Of a DNA stretch of 64,000 bases, positions 1-9,395 are shown in pieces. The first letter of the stretch is position 1. Each line of letters begins with the position of its first letter. Source of the DNA: Flammeovirgaceae bacterium 311 (GTDB taxonomy: Bacteria; Bacteroidota; Bacteroidia; Cytophagales; Cyclobacteriaceae); contig CP004371.1 in NCBI GenBank assembly GCA_000597885.1, positions 2,682,501-2,746,500 of the forward strand. The letters run 5' to 3'. A program made the position numbers and the translations under genes. Under the pieces are notes generated by a model that was not told where the DNA came from, made no database searches, and was given only the letters and a program-made list of their open reading frames with translations.

Positions 1-2
1 CA

Positions 3-149
3 TTACCGCTAGGGGGCTCTGCTAAAAATATGGGTAAAAATGATCTATGGATTGCTGCTTCTGCGCGTGTTGCAGCGGCTACCTTGGTCACTGCCGATGG
101 AGATTTTGATCATTTGAATGATGTGTGGTTCCAAGTATATAAATTCTGA
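3..149 (+). pseudogene. C-terminal end of a PIN-domain (VapC-type) protein, cut by the window edge
   Basis: The first 48 codons of frame 3 are open and end in TGA. The peptide contains the late PIN-domain pattern MGKNDLWIAA followed by LVTADGDFDHL, where the conserved Asp residues bind the catalytic metal of VapC-like RNases. PIN toxins act as ribonucleases, normally paired with a small antitoxin gene. The antitoxin and the first half of the toxin lie outside the window, so it is not possible to say whether the gene is intact. Confidence 0.6.
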
Positions 150-177
150 GGTATATGTGTACTAGTGGAATTTCAAC

Positions 178-410
178 GTGGAAATCCTCTTCATCGATGC
201 CCGTAAGCAGGCCAATATAGTAAGTAGCTGCCTACGTGTGCTCTAGAACAAAGACTTGAAGCGTATCGTATCACTGACACCTATCACCAGTGGCGCAACC
301 TGAGGCACCTATGTCGATGTAAAAGGCTTCTGCAAAGCTACCTCACTGGAAGAAGTGGAAAAGCATGGCTATGCCCTATCTCCAGGTTGTTATGTGGGGT
401 TCAGGGGGTG
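178..410 (+). pseudogene. Relic of the C-terminal part of a type I restriction-modification HsdM subunit
   Basis: One frame reads VEILFIDARKQANIV, then DVKGFCKATSLEEVEKHGYA and LSPGCYVGFRG, interrupted by TAG at 244-246 and TGA at 301-303. Functional HsdM methyltransferases carry the same order: FIDARK, the D-x-x-GFCK-x-A-x-x-EE block, and a HGYxLxPGxYVG end. Only the last ~75 codons remain, with no recognition or restriction subunit after them, so this is a dead remnant. It indicates that a type I restriction locus once sat here. The adjacent PIN fragment, excisionase-type protein and repeats point to repeated mobile-element turnover. Confidence 0.65.
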
Positions 411-499
411 GCGTAAAACTATCTGCAGAGAAGTAATAACGTAGCCACATAGCCAAATAGACCTACTTGTAAGGCCACCGCACTAAAGAAACCTTTGTT

Positions 500-958
500 T
501 CACCGTTTAGAAAGCTGCTCAATTTTTGTATGTATAGCCAGTATCTGACTGTAGATCCAGGATTGTTGCTGCAGGAGTTGATTTAGCTGCTGTTGGAGCT
601 GATTTCGGTGTGCTTTATCAAATAGCTGATCTTTCAGTAATAATACGCCAGCAGTGCCCACTGCAGACTCACCTACACCCGCCATTGACATTCCCTTCGA
701 GGCTGGTTCTGCTGCTGGCATTGGTGTTGGCAGCGTTGGCATCGTCCCCATCCCCATACCAACAATCTCTTGCTTATCTTTGGTTACTTCCCTGGAGGCT
801 GCTGGCGCAGTAATTAAAGTTTCCTGCTGCCTTTTTCTTCTATTAAAATCTTTAACCCTGCAACAACCACAGCAGTATTTCTTTTTGGGTCTTAGGAGCG
901 CAAAGCTGTTCGTACATCCTGGGAAAGCGCATTGTTTTTGAAGTGTTATAGTTTGCAT
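500..958 (-). CDS. Small cysteine-rich zinc-ribbon-like protein
   Basis: 152 aa. The N-terminus has a compact cysteine pattern (C10, C15, then YCCGCCRV at about 28-35) followed by basic residues, as in small zinc-binding proteins encoded on Bacteroidota mobile elements. The middle is Pro/Met/Gly rich and probably disordered. The C-terminal 40 residues are Gln/Leu rich with heptad-like spacing and probably form a coiled coil. It lies in the same orientation as, and 57 bp downstream of, the excisionase-type gene, so the two are probably co-transcribed cargo of one element. No enzymatic motif is visible and the function is unknown. Confidence 0.55.
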   Translation of the reverse strand: MQTITLQKQCAFPGCTNSFALLRPKKKYCCGCCRVKDFNRRKRQQETLITAPAASREVTKDKQEIVGMGMGTMPTLPTPMPAAEPASKGMSMAGVGESAVGTAGVLLLKDQLFDKAHRNQLQQQLNQLLQQQSWIYSQILAIHTKIEQLSKR

Positions 959-1015
959 AGCCTATAAATCAGTTAATGGAGTAATTTTCATGAGCGTCTT
1001 ATAATGAAACATTAT

Positions 1016-1399
1016 TTATCTTCTTCCGCGAAGTGGTCGTAGGTATTTCATTACCTGTTGTTGCCGCTGTTCTTCTGAAGCAGGCTGCTGACTACTACTT
1101 TCCAGCCATGCCCGTAAATTTTCCTTTTTAAAATAAAGCCGCTTTCCCTGCTTCATAAATGGTACCTGGCATTTGGATGTTAAGCCGTACAGGGTAGAGG
1201 TGGAGATCCGCAAGTAATCGGCTGCCTCACGAACTGTCAGCAGCTCATCTTTTACAGTTTCATCCAGCACAGATCTTTTTTCAGTGGATAGTGCATCTAC
1301 TTTGCGCTCAATGATGAAGAGCCTCTCAAGAAGCATCTGAAATGGGTTGGGTATGTGTTCGTTTGGATACATGTTTGCTATATGTTTTATGCAAAGCAA
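1016..1399 (-). CDS. Helix-turn-helix (excisionase-type) DNA-binding protein
   Basis: 127 aa. Residues ~52-100 match the HTH_17 / excisionase fold: LTVREAADYLRISTSTLYG, then a basic wing (KQGKRLYFKKENLRAWLES). Such proteins in Bacteroidota usually sit in integrative or mobilizable elements, where they help the recombinase excise the element or regulate mobilization genes. The N-terminal 40 residues precede the fold and could be partly untranslated if a later start is used. The tail after residue 105 is Gln/Arg rich. It lies between the zinc-ribbon protein and the 299-aa unknown gene, all on the minus strand. No integrase gene is present in the window. Confidence 0.75.
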   Translation of the reverse strand: MLCIKHIANMYPNEHIPNPFQMLLERLFIIERKVDALSTEKRSVLDETVKDELLTVREAADYLRISTSTLYGLTSKCQVPFMKQGKRLYFKKENLRAWLESSSQQPASEEQRQQQVMKYLRPLRGRR

Positions 1400-1466
1400 C
1401 CAACCAAAACAGGTAACTAAACAGGGGCGACCCTCTTACCGACCCTCTGTACTACCCTCTTCCAGC

Positions 1467-2366
1467 TTATATTTGAATGCGTGAATCAGGATAATCACCC
1501 TGCCGAAGTACCTTCAAAATGCTTTTCTCGTTAACAGGCATCAGTTTTCCTTCATCTTTACTCCAGAAGAAATAATGTTGGCTAAGCCATTTTGCTAGAT
1601 CAGTATAATGCTTAACTCCTTGTAGTATTCCTTTATCCTTTAAGCGTCTGTAGAAGTCTCCCAGCATTACCCGGCTCTCATTGAAATAAATAGGTACAGT
1701 GCTACTGCCCTTGGTTAATAAATTTTCAAGCTCCTGCATCTGGTCAGAATCCACATGAGGGGATAATGCACCCAGCACTCTTTCAAGATAAGAGGGAAGT
1801 ACCGTCACTAAAATCTTCTTATTCTGTGATTTTTGCGCTTCTTTTTCAGGTATGGCGTCCCGTGCCTGGGCTACAGCTGCAGTCAATGGAGAATGCTGTG
1901 GGTTGATCTGGGATTCTAAAACTCTATCGCCATCTTGAGCATGCAGCCTGATCATTTTAGTAAGCTCTTCAAGCAGTTCTTGGATTGATTCCTTTTCCTG
2001 GGAAACAATTGATTTCAAGGGATCAGTATAGGAAAAAACTTCCTTCCGCAGTTGCTCTAAAAGCTCTTCAACATCCCGATGAAAAGGCAGCAGCTTTTCC
2101 GCAATGCTGCTATTATTAGCGGTTGTGCTTAAAACATCTTTCATGTGGCTTCGCACTACTGGCTCTGTTACCAATAATGCTAATGCTACAGCTAACTCTT
2201 TTTTTGATTGTGTTACTTCTACCTGCCGATAGATCTCAATTAAATTCTCATTATGCTTCTGCCATCTGGGAGTAAAGTAATTCGCTACTATCTCTTTATC
2301 GAGGTTTAGAGTGAATAAAAGAAGTTCTTCTAACTCATTTTTTGAAAACTGGCTGTACTCATCCAT
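1467..2366 (-). CDS. Uncharacterised 299-aa helical protein, mobile-element cargo
   Basis: Not recognised at family level. The protein is acidic and predicted mainly helical, with no signal peptide or membrane segment. The C-terminal third contains a 'SRVMLGDFYRRLKDKG' to 'KLMPVNEKSILKVL' stretch similar in style to C-terminal regions of Bacteroidota conjugative-element regulators of the RteC type; this is a weak resemblance only. It is the first gene of a probable three-gene minus-strand unit (299 aa, HTH protein, zinc-ribbon protein). A perfect palindrome centred 51 bp before its start codon is a plausible operator. Confidence 0.5.
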   Translation of the reverse strand: MDEYSQFSKNELEELLLFTLNLDKEIVANYFTPRWQKHNENLIEIYRQVEVTQSKKELAVALALLVTEPVVRSHMKDVLSTTANNSSIAEKLLPFHRDVEELLEQLRKEVFSYTDPLKSIVSQEKESIQELLEELTKMIRLHAQDGDRVLESQINPQHSPLTAAVAQARDAIPEKEAQKSQNKKILVTVLPSYLERVLGALSPHVDSDQMQELENLLTKGSSTVPIYFNESRVMLGDFYRRLKDKGILQGVKHYTDLAKWLSQHYFFWSKDEGKLMPVNEKSILKVLRQGDYPDSRIQI

Positions 2367-2404
2367 TAGCAGCCTATAGTCTGATTGTATAAAAAAAAAC
2401 GGGA

Positions 2405-2430
2405 GATTAACGTTAAGGTTAACGTTAATC
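2405..2430. promoter_or_regulatory. 26-bp perfect palindrome upstream of the 299-aa gene
   Basis: Two 12-base arms, GATTAACGTTAA and TTAACGTTAATC, are exact reverse complements separated by GG. Each arm is itself nearly symmetric around TTAACGTTAA. It starts 39 bp upstream of the start codon at 2366, a typical operator position. The same design occurs again at 59694-59717. Confidence 0.5.
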
Positions 2431-3073
2431 TGCCATAGTTAGACTGTTATTGGTTCGTTTGGAGCTGTGGAACTGCTACATTTGAGTGTACAAAGGATCA
2501 AGCGAAAATAAATAATAAAGGGCGATGTTGCAAAAGAGAACGGGAATGCTGGGCGACAAATATCCACTAAGAGTTCAAGCTTACGGTAGCCATAGAGGCC
2601 TGATTGAAGTCAGCAAGTAGAAAAAATAAAAGAACTGCTCAACAAGCTGACGTTTCAATGAAGAGTAAGGAGTAAAAAGAGAGAATAATTCCTCTTATGT
2701 TCTCACACCTCTAATAGCTTTTTGAATACCAACCTATGCAAAGCGTTAATAGAATTTTAAATATTCAGGGTGGCAGGATTCGAACCGTACCCATACCCCA
2801 AAAAAGGCCTTTTCCTGCATCTAAATGTGGTTTTTAAACCAAAAGAGCCACAATTTGTGCCTAAAAAAATTCCACTGGAAGCTTCCTGTTTATTTTGGAA
2901 AAATCTGGCCTTAGGCTGCTCCTCTCCTGTTTTTTGGTGAGTAACTACTAATAATGTATAGTCAAGATTTTTGGATATATCATTGGTGTCACATTAAAAC
3001 TCATTATGAATTTAACTTCTTCCTGTTTTACTTCTTATATAATATAGCGAGAATACATAAACTTTTGGTGTCA
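2431..3073. other. Gene-free stretch containing the left copy of a long repeat
   Basis: No convincing coding sequence on either strand; short open stretches near 2520-2630 have no start or recognised motif. The stretch 2739-2965 is the first copy of the ~230-bp repeat listed separately. The rest is AT-rich and shows no further structure apart from the terminator hairpin just beyond its right end. Confidence 0.5.
2739..2965. repeat. Left copy of a ~230-bp imperfect direct repeat with a tRNA-T-arm-like string
   Basis: It begins with CAAAGCGTTAA, then TGGCAGGATTCGAACCGTAC at 2771, then a shared CCACTGGAAGCTTCCTGT block, then a TTTTTTGGTGAGT block and ATGTATAGT. All these occur in the same order and spacing at 9375-9605. 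On the minus strand the string reads GGTTCGAATCCTGCCA, the T-loop and 3' end of a tRNA, but no D-arm or anticodon arm is present. This resembles an attachment-site remnant. Confidence 0.6.
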
Positions 3074-3101
3074 TAAAAACCCCTGGCTATGAAAGCCAGG
3101 G
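3074..3101 (-). terminator. Rho-independent terminator of the T9SS repeat protein gene
   Basis: On the minus strand CCCTGGCT, a five-base loop and AGCCAGGG form an 8-bp stem followed by GTTTTTAT. It lies about 45 bp beyond the stop codon at 3146. Confidence 0.75.
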
Positions 3102-3145
3102 ACTTTTATTTGTAGAAAATTATTTAGCAATACCCTGAAGATTAT

Positions 3146-6100
3146 TTAATGTGCTTTGATCATTCTGAGGTTGTAGATACCGCTTGGTGTAACCAGGCGT
3201 GTCACGAACATACCCCCTGTCATTTCAGAAGCATCTAACTCGTATTCGTTTAGCACACCAGCCTCGGCTGTTCCGGATACAAGCTTCTTCACCAGTTTTC
3301 CATTAAGGTCGTAAACCTCCACCGAATACTGTTCATCCTTATCCAGTACAAAGGCAATGGTAGTTCTATCAGAGAATACGTTAGGATAGTTATAAAACTT
3401 GATGGCCAAAGGTTCTGAAGCAACTACCTCTTCCTCAACCTGAGTATCTGTAATTTTCATGGTAGTAGTGGTTGCTGCTCCTTTGATCACCAGGTTACCA
3501 CCAACCAATGTAAGTTCCTCAGTTCTGGTTCCGTTCCAGTCGCTGGAGTACCACAAGCCTCCGTTCTTATTCCACACCGTGATGGCAATCATATCTGCAG
3601 AACCAGGCTCACCTTTATCGGTCATGTTTACCTGCAGGGTAGCATTACCATCTACTGAGATAGGAAAATCAGGATTGGTAATATCCTGGATACTAGCCTT
3701 ACCATTGAATACTGCTCTGGGATAAGGTGATGCAGCCGTAGCTGCCTGTATCGCCAGTGAGCTCATGACATTGCCCTTGATCTGATAAACGTGCAGGATA
3801 CCATCTGCTTCCGTTCTACGAACAATGGCGTTGATGTTGCCCTTCGGGCCGGATTTGGAATTCTTGATGTTAAAGCCAAAGTTATTCTTTCTACCTGCAT
3901 CAGAAGCTTTCTCACCTGCAGATCTTGAAGGTTTGATGAAACCACCACCAGTCACCAGATCATTAAGCGGTTTCGACACCGTTACCACTTCATAGTCATC
4001 GGAGCTATTGCTGCGCTTATAGTAGCCATCAATTACAAGCTCAACCGTATAGCTTTCAGAATCTGCGCTTCCGATGTTTGCCGTCCAGCTGGCAGTAGCA
4101 ACTGCTGTTTTCTTATCAGCCGAATTCACATAACCCAGTGTAGCAGGTATGGTTGTCAGATATCCTCCTGTGGAAGTTTTGATCTTAAACTTCAGCGTTG
4201 CATTCTTGATATCACCGGCAAAAACATCATAAGCAAGATCACCCGCAACAGCGGTAATGTCCTGAACAGTAGCCGCCAATGTTACGGTAGCTAAGGATGA
4301 CTTTACACCTGCAGTTGAGGCAAACAAAGCTCCGGTATAAGTTGCCTTGGCATCTTCTCTTTTAATAATAAAATCATCCCTGTCACTGCTAGCCTGGTAA
4401 ATGGCATCTTCTGCAAAGGCCGATAACACTGTATATGATCCAGGAGCCTGGCTGATCTTTAATGTAGCCAAAGCATCTCCGTTCGCATCCGTTGTAGCAG
4501 AAACAGCCTGCGATCCTATGGTGAAGCTGATGGTTTTATCTGCCAGTGGGTTACCAGTAAGCTTATCAGTTAATCTGGCTTTCAGACTTACCTGATCAGA
4601 ATATTGCTTATTGAACTCAAGGGTATATACCAACTCTGTAGGACGATTCTTCACTGTTACTGTTGCCTGACAGCTAGCGGTGTTGCTGTTATTGTCGGTA
4701 ATTGTTAATACAACAGTGTTAGCTCCAACATTAGAAGCTGTGAATTTACTGAGTGATATTGCTCGAGACTTAATACCACATGCATCTGTACTACCCCCAT
4801 CTACATCAATAGGATTAATAGAAACGGTACCTAAGTGGCTCAGATACACTTCAATATTCTGACACTTGGCTACCGGTGCTACATTATCCTCTACAGTGAC
4901 TGTGGCTTCGGCAGTAGATACATTGCCGTTGTTGTCAGTTACTGTCAAGGTCACTGTGTTAGCTCCTACTTCAGCACAAGTGAAGCTGCTCTTGTTAATG
5001 GCCAGTGACTGAATATCACAAGCATCTGATGAACCATTGTCGATATCTGATGCTGTGATAGAAGCATTACCTGCTGCATCCAGCTGTACAGTAATAGCTT
5101 TGGCTACTGCTACCGGTGCTACATTATCCTCTACAGTGACTGTGGCTGTATTGCTGTTGCTGTTGCCATTAGCATCCGTTACCGTCAGGTTCACAGTTAC
5201 TGGCGTACCTACATTTGAGCAGCTAAAGCTTTTCTTGTCCAGTGACAGCTGTAGACTTTCTGCTGCTGTACAGTTATCTGTAGAACCATTGTTGATCTGC
5301 GAAGCTGTGATAGTGGCTGCACCATTAGCATCTAACTGTACTGTGATGTTCTGTGTCACTACCGTTGGCTGAACGTTGTCATTGTAAGAAAACGTGAAAT
5401 CTGCCACTATGGTACCAGTTGATGAAATGACGGTAATAGGCAAATCATTTTCGCAGCCAGCTTCTACTACAAATTGAATTTCTGTGCCTGTGGCATTTAC
5501 TGTTAAATTGGAATAGCTAATTCCATTGATTCGTATTTCACTTACACCTCCTAGACTTGTTCCAGTTAAGACCACAGTACCCCCTGCAGCAGAGGCATTA
5601 CTAATCCCACTTAAAACTGGCGCCTTCGAACCACTAACAAAGGTTAAGCTCCCATTAGGTTGAGCTCCGTCTGATACGTTCAAATGCCTAAGAACACTAA
5701 AGCCACCACCATCCTGGGCAATGGTAAAGATGGTACCCCATTCATTGGTTCCGCCACCACTAGTCATGCCATAGAACTTACCATCACTTCCCAGCGTTAA
5801 GCTGCCTTGAGGACTAGATCCTTCTGAATATTTCAATTGCCTAAGAACACTAAAGCCGCTACCATCCTGTGCAATGGTAAAGATGGTGCCTGCATAATTA
5901 CTTCCTCCACTACTAGTCATGCCATAGAGCTTTCCATCACTTCCTACAGTTAAGCTGCCTTGAGGACGAGATCCTTCTGAATCTTTCAAATGCCTAAGAA
6001 TACTAAAGTTGCTACCATTCTGTGCAATGGTAAAGATGGTGCCCCTGTTATTGGTTCCTCCTTCATATGTCATGCCATAGAGCTTACCATCACTTCCTAC

Positions 6101-6940
6101 AGTTAAGCTGCCTTGAGGACGAGCTCCATCAGATAAGCTAAAATTCTTAAGGACACTAAAGCCGCTACCATCCTGTGCAATGGTAAAGATGGTGCCATAT
6201 CCATAGGTTCCTTCTTCTGTCATACCATAGAGCTTACCATCATTTCCTACAGTTAAGCTGCCTCGAGGATTATTTCCGTCTGAACGGCTAAAATGCTTAA
6301 GAACACTAAAGCCACTACCATCCTGGGCAATGGTAAAAATGGTGCCCATTCTACTGATTCCGCCACTACTAGTCATGCCATAGAGCTTACCATCATTTCC
6401 TACAGTTAAGCTCCCTACAGGATTGACTCCGTCACTCATAACAAAGGAACTAAGGACACTAAAGTTAGTACCATCCTGTGCAATGGTAAAGGTGGTGCCA
6501 ACTCGACTGGCTCCTCCATTACTTGTCATGCCATAGAGCTTACCATCACTTCCCAGCGTTAAGCTGCCTGTAGGATCAAGTCCTTCTGCGTAATTTCCAA
6601 ATTGATGTAAAATAATGTTATTACTACCATCAGGATCCTGAACAAAAATAGTTCCCCTGCCACCAGTACCCCCTTTTCCCGTTAGACCATAGAATCTTCC
6701 ATCACTCCCCTCAATCAAATTTCCCGTAGGGTTGCTTCCTAATAAGGATTCGAAGGACTTATGAACCAAAAAATCTGATCCATTTTCTGTCAAAGAAAAA
6801 ACAGAACCTCCATCTTTCTCTGATCTTATGCTGGTCATGCCAAAGAGCAAATCTTGCGATTGCACTGGGGAAATGATGAACAATATGCAACACAAGCATA
6901 TCAGTGTGGTAGTTTTAAAAAAAACTGTAGATGTCTTCAT
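3146..6940 (-). CDS. Large T9SS-secreted surface protein with Gloeo_Verruco-type repeats, IPT/TIG and HYR-like domains
   Basis: The start at 6940 (MKTSTVFFKTTTLICLCCI) is preferred over the upstream in-frame start at 7060 because it begins a normal Sec signal peptide ending near VQSQ; that gives 1264 aa. Residues ~20-460 hold about ten ~45-residue repeats of the type GTIFTIAQDGSGFSVL ... GSDGKLYGMT (TIGR03803-like). Next come an IPT/TIG domain, three HYR-like beta-sandwich repeats (TVTVEDNVAPVA linkers), an Ig-like region, a long domain rich in NNFGFNIKNSK-type motifs, and a C-terminal type IX sorting domain (VEVYDLNGKLVKKL ... YNLRMIKAH). It is probably exported by T9SS and attached to or released from the cell surface. 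It lies next to the 7TMR-DISM regulator, inside a repeat-bounded segment. Substrate unknown. Confidence 0.85.
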   Translation of the reverse strand: MKTSTVFFKTTTLICLCCILFIISPVQSQDLLFGMTSIRSEKDGGSVFSLTENGSDFLVHKSFESLLGSNPTGNLIEGSDGRFYGLTGKGGTGGRGTIFVQDPDGSNNIILHQFGNYAEGLDPTGSLTLGSDGKLYGMTSNGGASRVGTTFTIAQDGTNFSVLSSFVMSDGVNPVGSLTVGNDGKLYGMTSSGGISRMGTIFTIAQDGSGFSVLKHFSRSDGNNPRGSLTVGNDGKLYGMTEEGTYGYGTIFTIAQDGSGFSVLKNFSLSDGARPQGSLTVGSDGKLYGMTYEGGTNNRGTIFTIAQNGSNFSILRHLKDSEGSRPQGSLTVGSDGKLYGMTSSGGSNYAGTIFTIAQDGSGFSVLRQLKYSEGSSPQGSLTLGSDGKFYGMTSGGGTNEWGTIFTIAQDGGGFSVLRHLNVSDGAQPNGSLTFVSGSKAPVLSGISNASAAGGTVVLTGTSLGGVSEIRINGISYSNLTVNATGTEIQFVVEAGCENDLPITVISSTGTIVADFTFSYNDNVQPTVVTQNITVQLDANGAATITASQINNGSTDNCTAAESLQLSLDKKSFSCSNVGTPVTVNLTVTDANGNSNSNTATVTVEDNVAPVAVAKAITVQLDAAGNASITASDIDNGSSDACDIQSLAINKSSFTCAEVGANTVTLTVTDNNGNVSTAEATVTVEDNVAPVAKCQNIEVYLSHLGTVSINPIDVDGGSTDACGIKSRAISLSKFTASNVGANTVVLTITDNNSNTASCQATVTVKNRPTELVYTLEFNKQYSDQVSLKARLTDKLTGNPLADKTISFTIGSQAVSATTDANGDALATLKISQAPGSYTVLSAFAEDAIYQASSDRDDFIIKREDAKATYTGALFASTAGVKSSLATVTLAATVQDITAVAGDLAYDVFAGDIKNATLKFKIKTSTGGYLTTIPATLGYVNSADKKTAVATASWTANIGSADSESYTVELVIDGYYKRSNSSDDYEVVTVSKPLNDLVTGGGFIKPSRSAGEKASDAGRKNNFGFNIKNSKSGPKGNINAIVRRTEADGILHVYQIKGNVMSSLAIQAATAASPYPRAVFNGKASIQDITNPDFPISVDGNATLQVNMTDKGEPGSADMIAITVWNKNGGLWYSSDWNGTRTEELTLVGGNLVIKGAATTTTMKITDTQVEEEVVASEPLAIKFYNYPNVFSDRTTIAFVLDKDEQYSVEVYDLNGKLVKKLVSGTAEAGVLNEYELDASEMTGGMFVTRLVTPSGIYNLRMIKAH

Positions 6941-7219
6941 AATCAAGTGCCGGATTAAATGATGCGCGTACAGCGGCTTGCCCTGGAGTACCAAATATTC
7001 CGAATTTGAAAGATTATTGCCTAATAATGGGCATAGACAAAGTGTGTACACCCGGCACAATCATTTGATTATCAAAAACTTATTCTTAAATCAAAAAATT
7101 GGCAGCGACGGATGGTTCCTTTTAGGCAGATGACAGATTTTGCGGCTACGTCCAGCATAACACATTAAAGTTTTTGCTCCTTACTTAGCTGTTGTAGATT
7201 CGTTTGTCTCCCCGTTTGA

Positions 7220-9160
7220 TTATTCAGGTGCCAGCCCTTTATCAACAGCCGCTATTTTTTTGTAAAGTCGGGTTTTAGCTGTTCTCACACTCGCCGGATC
7301 AATATTTAACAAAGCCGCAATTTCTTTGGTGGAGAGATTGATGTGAAAATAGCTCAACAGCCGCAGTTCATTTTTGGTAAGGGTAGGATATTTTGCCTGA
7401 AGTTCTTCAAAAAAATGTGGGTGCACCTGCTCAAAATGCAGCCTGAACTTATTCCAATCCTCATCCAGATAGAGATTGCTTTGCAAAATATCTTTTACAG
7501 CTGACAATTCTTTATGCTTATTGTTTGGACTCAGTTTATTCAGCTCTTCGATTTGCCGTTTCAACTCGGCCAGCAGTGCATTTTTTTGTACCAGGTACAG
7601 CATGTTGGATGCCAGCTCGCGTTGGTTCGCTTCTAATTTGTCTTGCAAATTTTTGTTGGTGAATCGTTGCTGCAACATTTCACCGCTCAATTGCTGGGTT
7701 TCCAGCTCACTTGCTTGCCGCTTTGATTCTATTTCCTGGAAAGCTGCATGTATTTGCTCATTCTCCAGCGCTATTTCTCGGTGCCTATACTCTACATTCT
7801 CAATGTTTATCGCCAATTCCATTGCTTCGTTTTCTTTAGCCACCAAAGCCTGCTGTAGTATTTGTATCCGGGATACAATGGCAACCGAAAAGCAAAGTGC
7901 CTGAGAAACAACAACTAAGTCGGGTAACAGTAAGTAGCCGTTCTTTTGATAACTGATGAAAACATTGTACAGGACAGCGATTAATAGAAATAGCAAAGGC
8001 AACACATTGGCCAACAAATAAGTAAGGGAAGAGGGCAATTTGCGTCGGTATGCCACAATGCTGGTTGCCAGCAGTATAAGTATCACCAGCAATACCAGAA
8101 TATTGTCGTATAGCAATGTGTAGTGATCAAGATAAAATCCACTTAGATTAATAAGGGCAACAATCACGCTAAAGATTAGGTAGCCATACAAACCGTTTCG
8201 AAGCCAGAAATCCCATTTTGGTAACGCTGATTTTGTCTGGAGATATGAGCGGCTCATTTGTACAACACCATATAGCAGGATCGCTACGCCGGCATGCATT
8301 AACAGAGCGTTCATGCCATAAAAGTAAGAGGTGCCATTAGGTAATAATATAAGGCTAAAGGGTAGGGAAGGAAAAATCACATTAAAAAATGACCGATAAG
8401 CTGTGATGTACATCATACCTCCCACTTGGGCAAAGAGGAAAAACAGAACGGCATGGTCCCGAAAGCGGTAGTAGACATGCAGGTTGTTTAGAAAAGAAAT
8501 CAGGAGAATTATCATGGATGCCATCCATGCGGTGCCAAAAAAGAAATCTTTTTCCTGAATGACAGATTCTTGCGTTAATACAAGCCGTGTTTTTACATAT
8601 TTTGGGAATAAGTGTTCCTTACCCAGATTTACCAGCACATAAAATGTAGTAGAAGTGTTCCCCTGCAATATCAGATGTAGCTGACCTTTTTCTCTTTTGT
8701 TATCAGTCGCTACTTTGATTCCTGCCCGTCGGTCAAGCCAGCCACTCGAATCCTCATTAAAATAAAAGAGCGTATTATCAATATTGGGAAGTACCTCAAG
8801 CCAGCATGTTTGGGCATACCTGCTCCGGTTGATTGCCTCTATTTTAAGCCAGTACCGAATCACTTGCGAAGGCCGTAAAGAATCTCCACTCACAAATCCC
8901 AGGGTGGTATCGGTCAGTATTCTTTCCAGGGAATAATTACGGTCAGCTAAAATTTTATACTGTAATATTTCGATAATCTTATTTCCATTCAGGTCTGCGG
9001 AAACCTGGCCAAATACAGGAAATATAATTAACACAATGACAACTGTTAAAACAGGTTTCCGCAACAAATGTGTATGAGTTATAGAAGTAAATGAGGCACT
9101 CTTAGAAAAATTTAAGTTTGATACATCTCTAAAAGCCTGTCTGAGAATTTTCATCAGCAT
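7220..9160 (-). CDS. Membrane-bound 7TMR-DISM regulator with C-terminal LuxR-like HTH
   Basis: 646 aa. The order is an N-terminal hydrophobic segment, a ~150-residue periplasmic 7TMR-DISM-type beta domain, seven membrane segments (about residues 200-410), a long Gln/Glu/Leu coiled coil (about 430-550), and a C-terminal HTH with YPTLTKNELRLLSYFHINLS and IAALLNIDPASVRTAKTRL. Proteins of this design in Bacteroidota couple an external ligand or envelope state to transcription without a phosphorelay; the kinase domain is absent. It sits 280 bp upstream of the large surface-protein gene in the same orientation, so local control of that gene is possible but unproven. The first ATG is used; an ATG two codons later is equally possible. 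Confidence 0.8.
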   Translation of the reverse strand: MLMKILRQAFRDVSNLNFSKSASFTSITHTHLLRKPVLTVVIVLIIFPVFGQVSADLNGNKIIEILQYKILADRNYSLERILTDTTLGFVSGDSLRPSQVIRYWLKIEAINRSRYAQTCWLEVLPNIDNTLFYFNEDSSGWLDRRAGIKVATDNKREKGQLHLILQGNTSTTFYVLVNLGKEHLFPKYVKTRLVLTQESVIQEKDFFFGTAWMASMIILLISFLNNLHVYYRFRDHAVLFFLFAQVGGMMYITAYRSFFNVIFPSLPFSLILLPNGTSYFYGMNALLMHAGVAILLYGVVQMSRSYLQTKSALPKWDFWLRNGLYGYLIFSVIVALINLSGFYLDHYTLLYDNILVLLVILILLATSIVAYRRKLPSSLTYLLANVLPLLFLLIAVLYNVFISYQKNGYLLLPDLVVVSQALCFSVAIVSRIQILQQALVAKENEAMELAINIENVEYRHREIALENEQIHAAFQEIESKRQASELETQQLSGEMLQQRFTNKNLQDKLEANQRELASNMLYLVQKNALLAELKRQIEELNKLSPNNKHKELSAVKDILQSNLYLDEDWNKFRLHFEQVHPHFFEELQAKYPTLTKNELRLLSYFHINLSTKEIAALLNIDPASVRTAKTRLYKKIAAVDKGLAPE

Positions 9161-9360
9161 CTTAACTCACTCTGTAAAGGTGTCAAACTTTATATTCGAT
9201 GTAGCAGGACTTAAATATATTTAAGTTGAATGGATAAATCTTCCCTGACTCCAAGGGAAAGGTCTCGTTTTTGCTCATTGTATTTTCTGTGAAGGCAGAT
9301 GGTTTAAGCAAACCTAAAAAAAGCTTAGAGTTATGCTTAGACTTCAGCATAGTACACAAA

Positions 9361-9395
9361 AAAAACTGCCCAAACAAAGCGTTAAGGCAGTTTTT
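9361..9395. terminator. Bidirectional terminator-like hairpin
   Basis: AAAAACTGCC and GGCAGTTTTT are perfect 10-bp complements around a 15-base loop that holds the CAAAGCGTTAA start of the repeat. The A- and T-tracts give a terminator shape on both strands. Confidence 0.6.

Noticed and set aside
2771-2790. Functional tRNA gene on the minus strand
   Set aside because: Only the T-loop and 3' side are tRNA-like; the T-stem does not pair fully and no anticodon or D-arm is present at either copy.
5037-5372. Plus-strand Val/Ala/Leu-rich frames opposite the T9SS protein
   Set aside because: They are antisense shadows of a repetitive gene with Thr/Asn/Val-rich codons.
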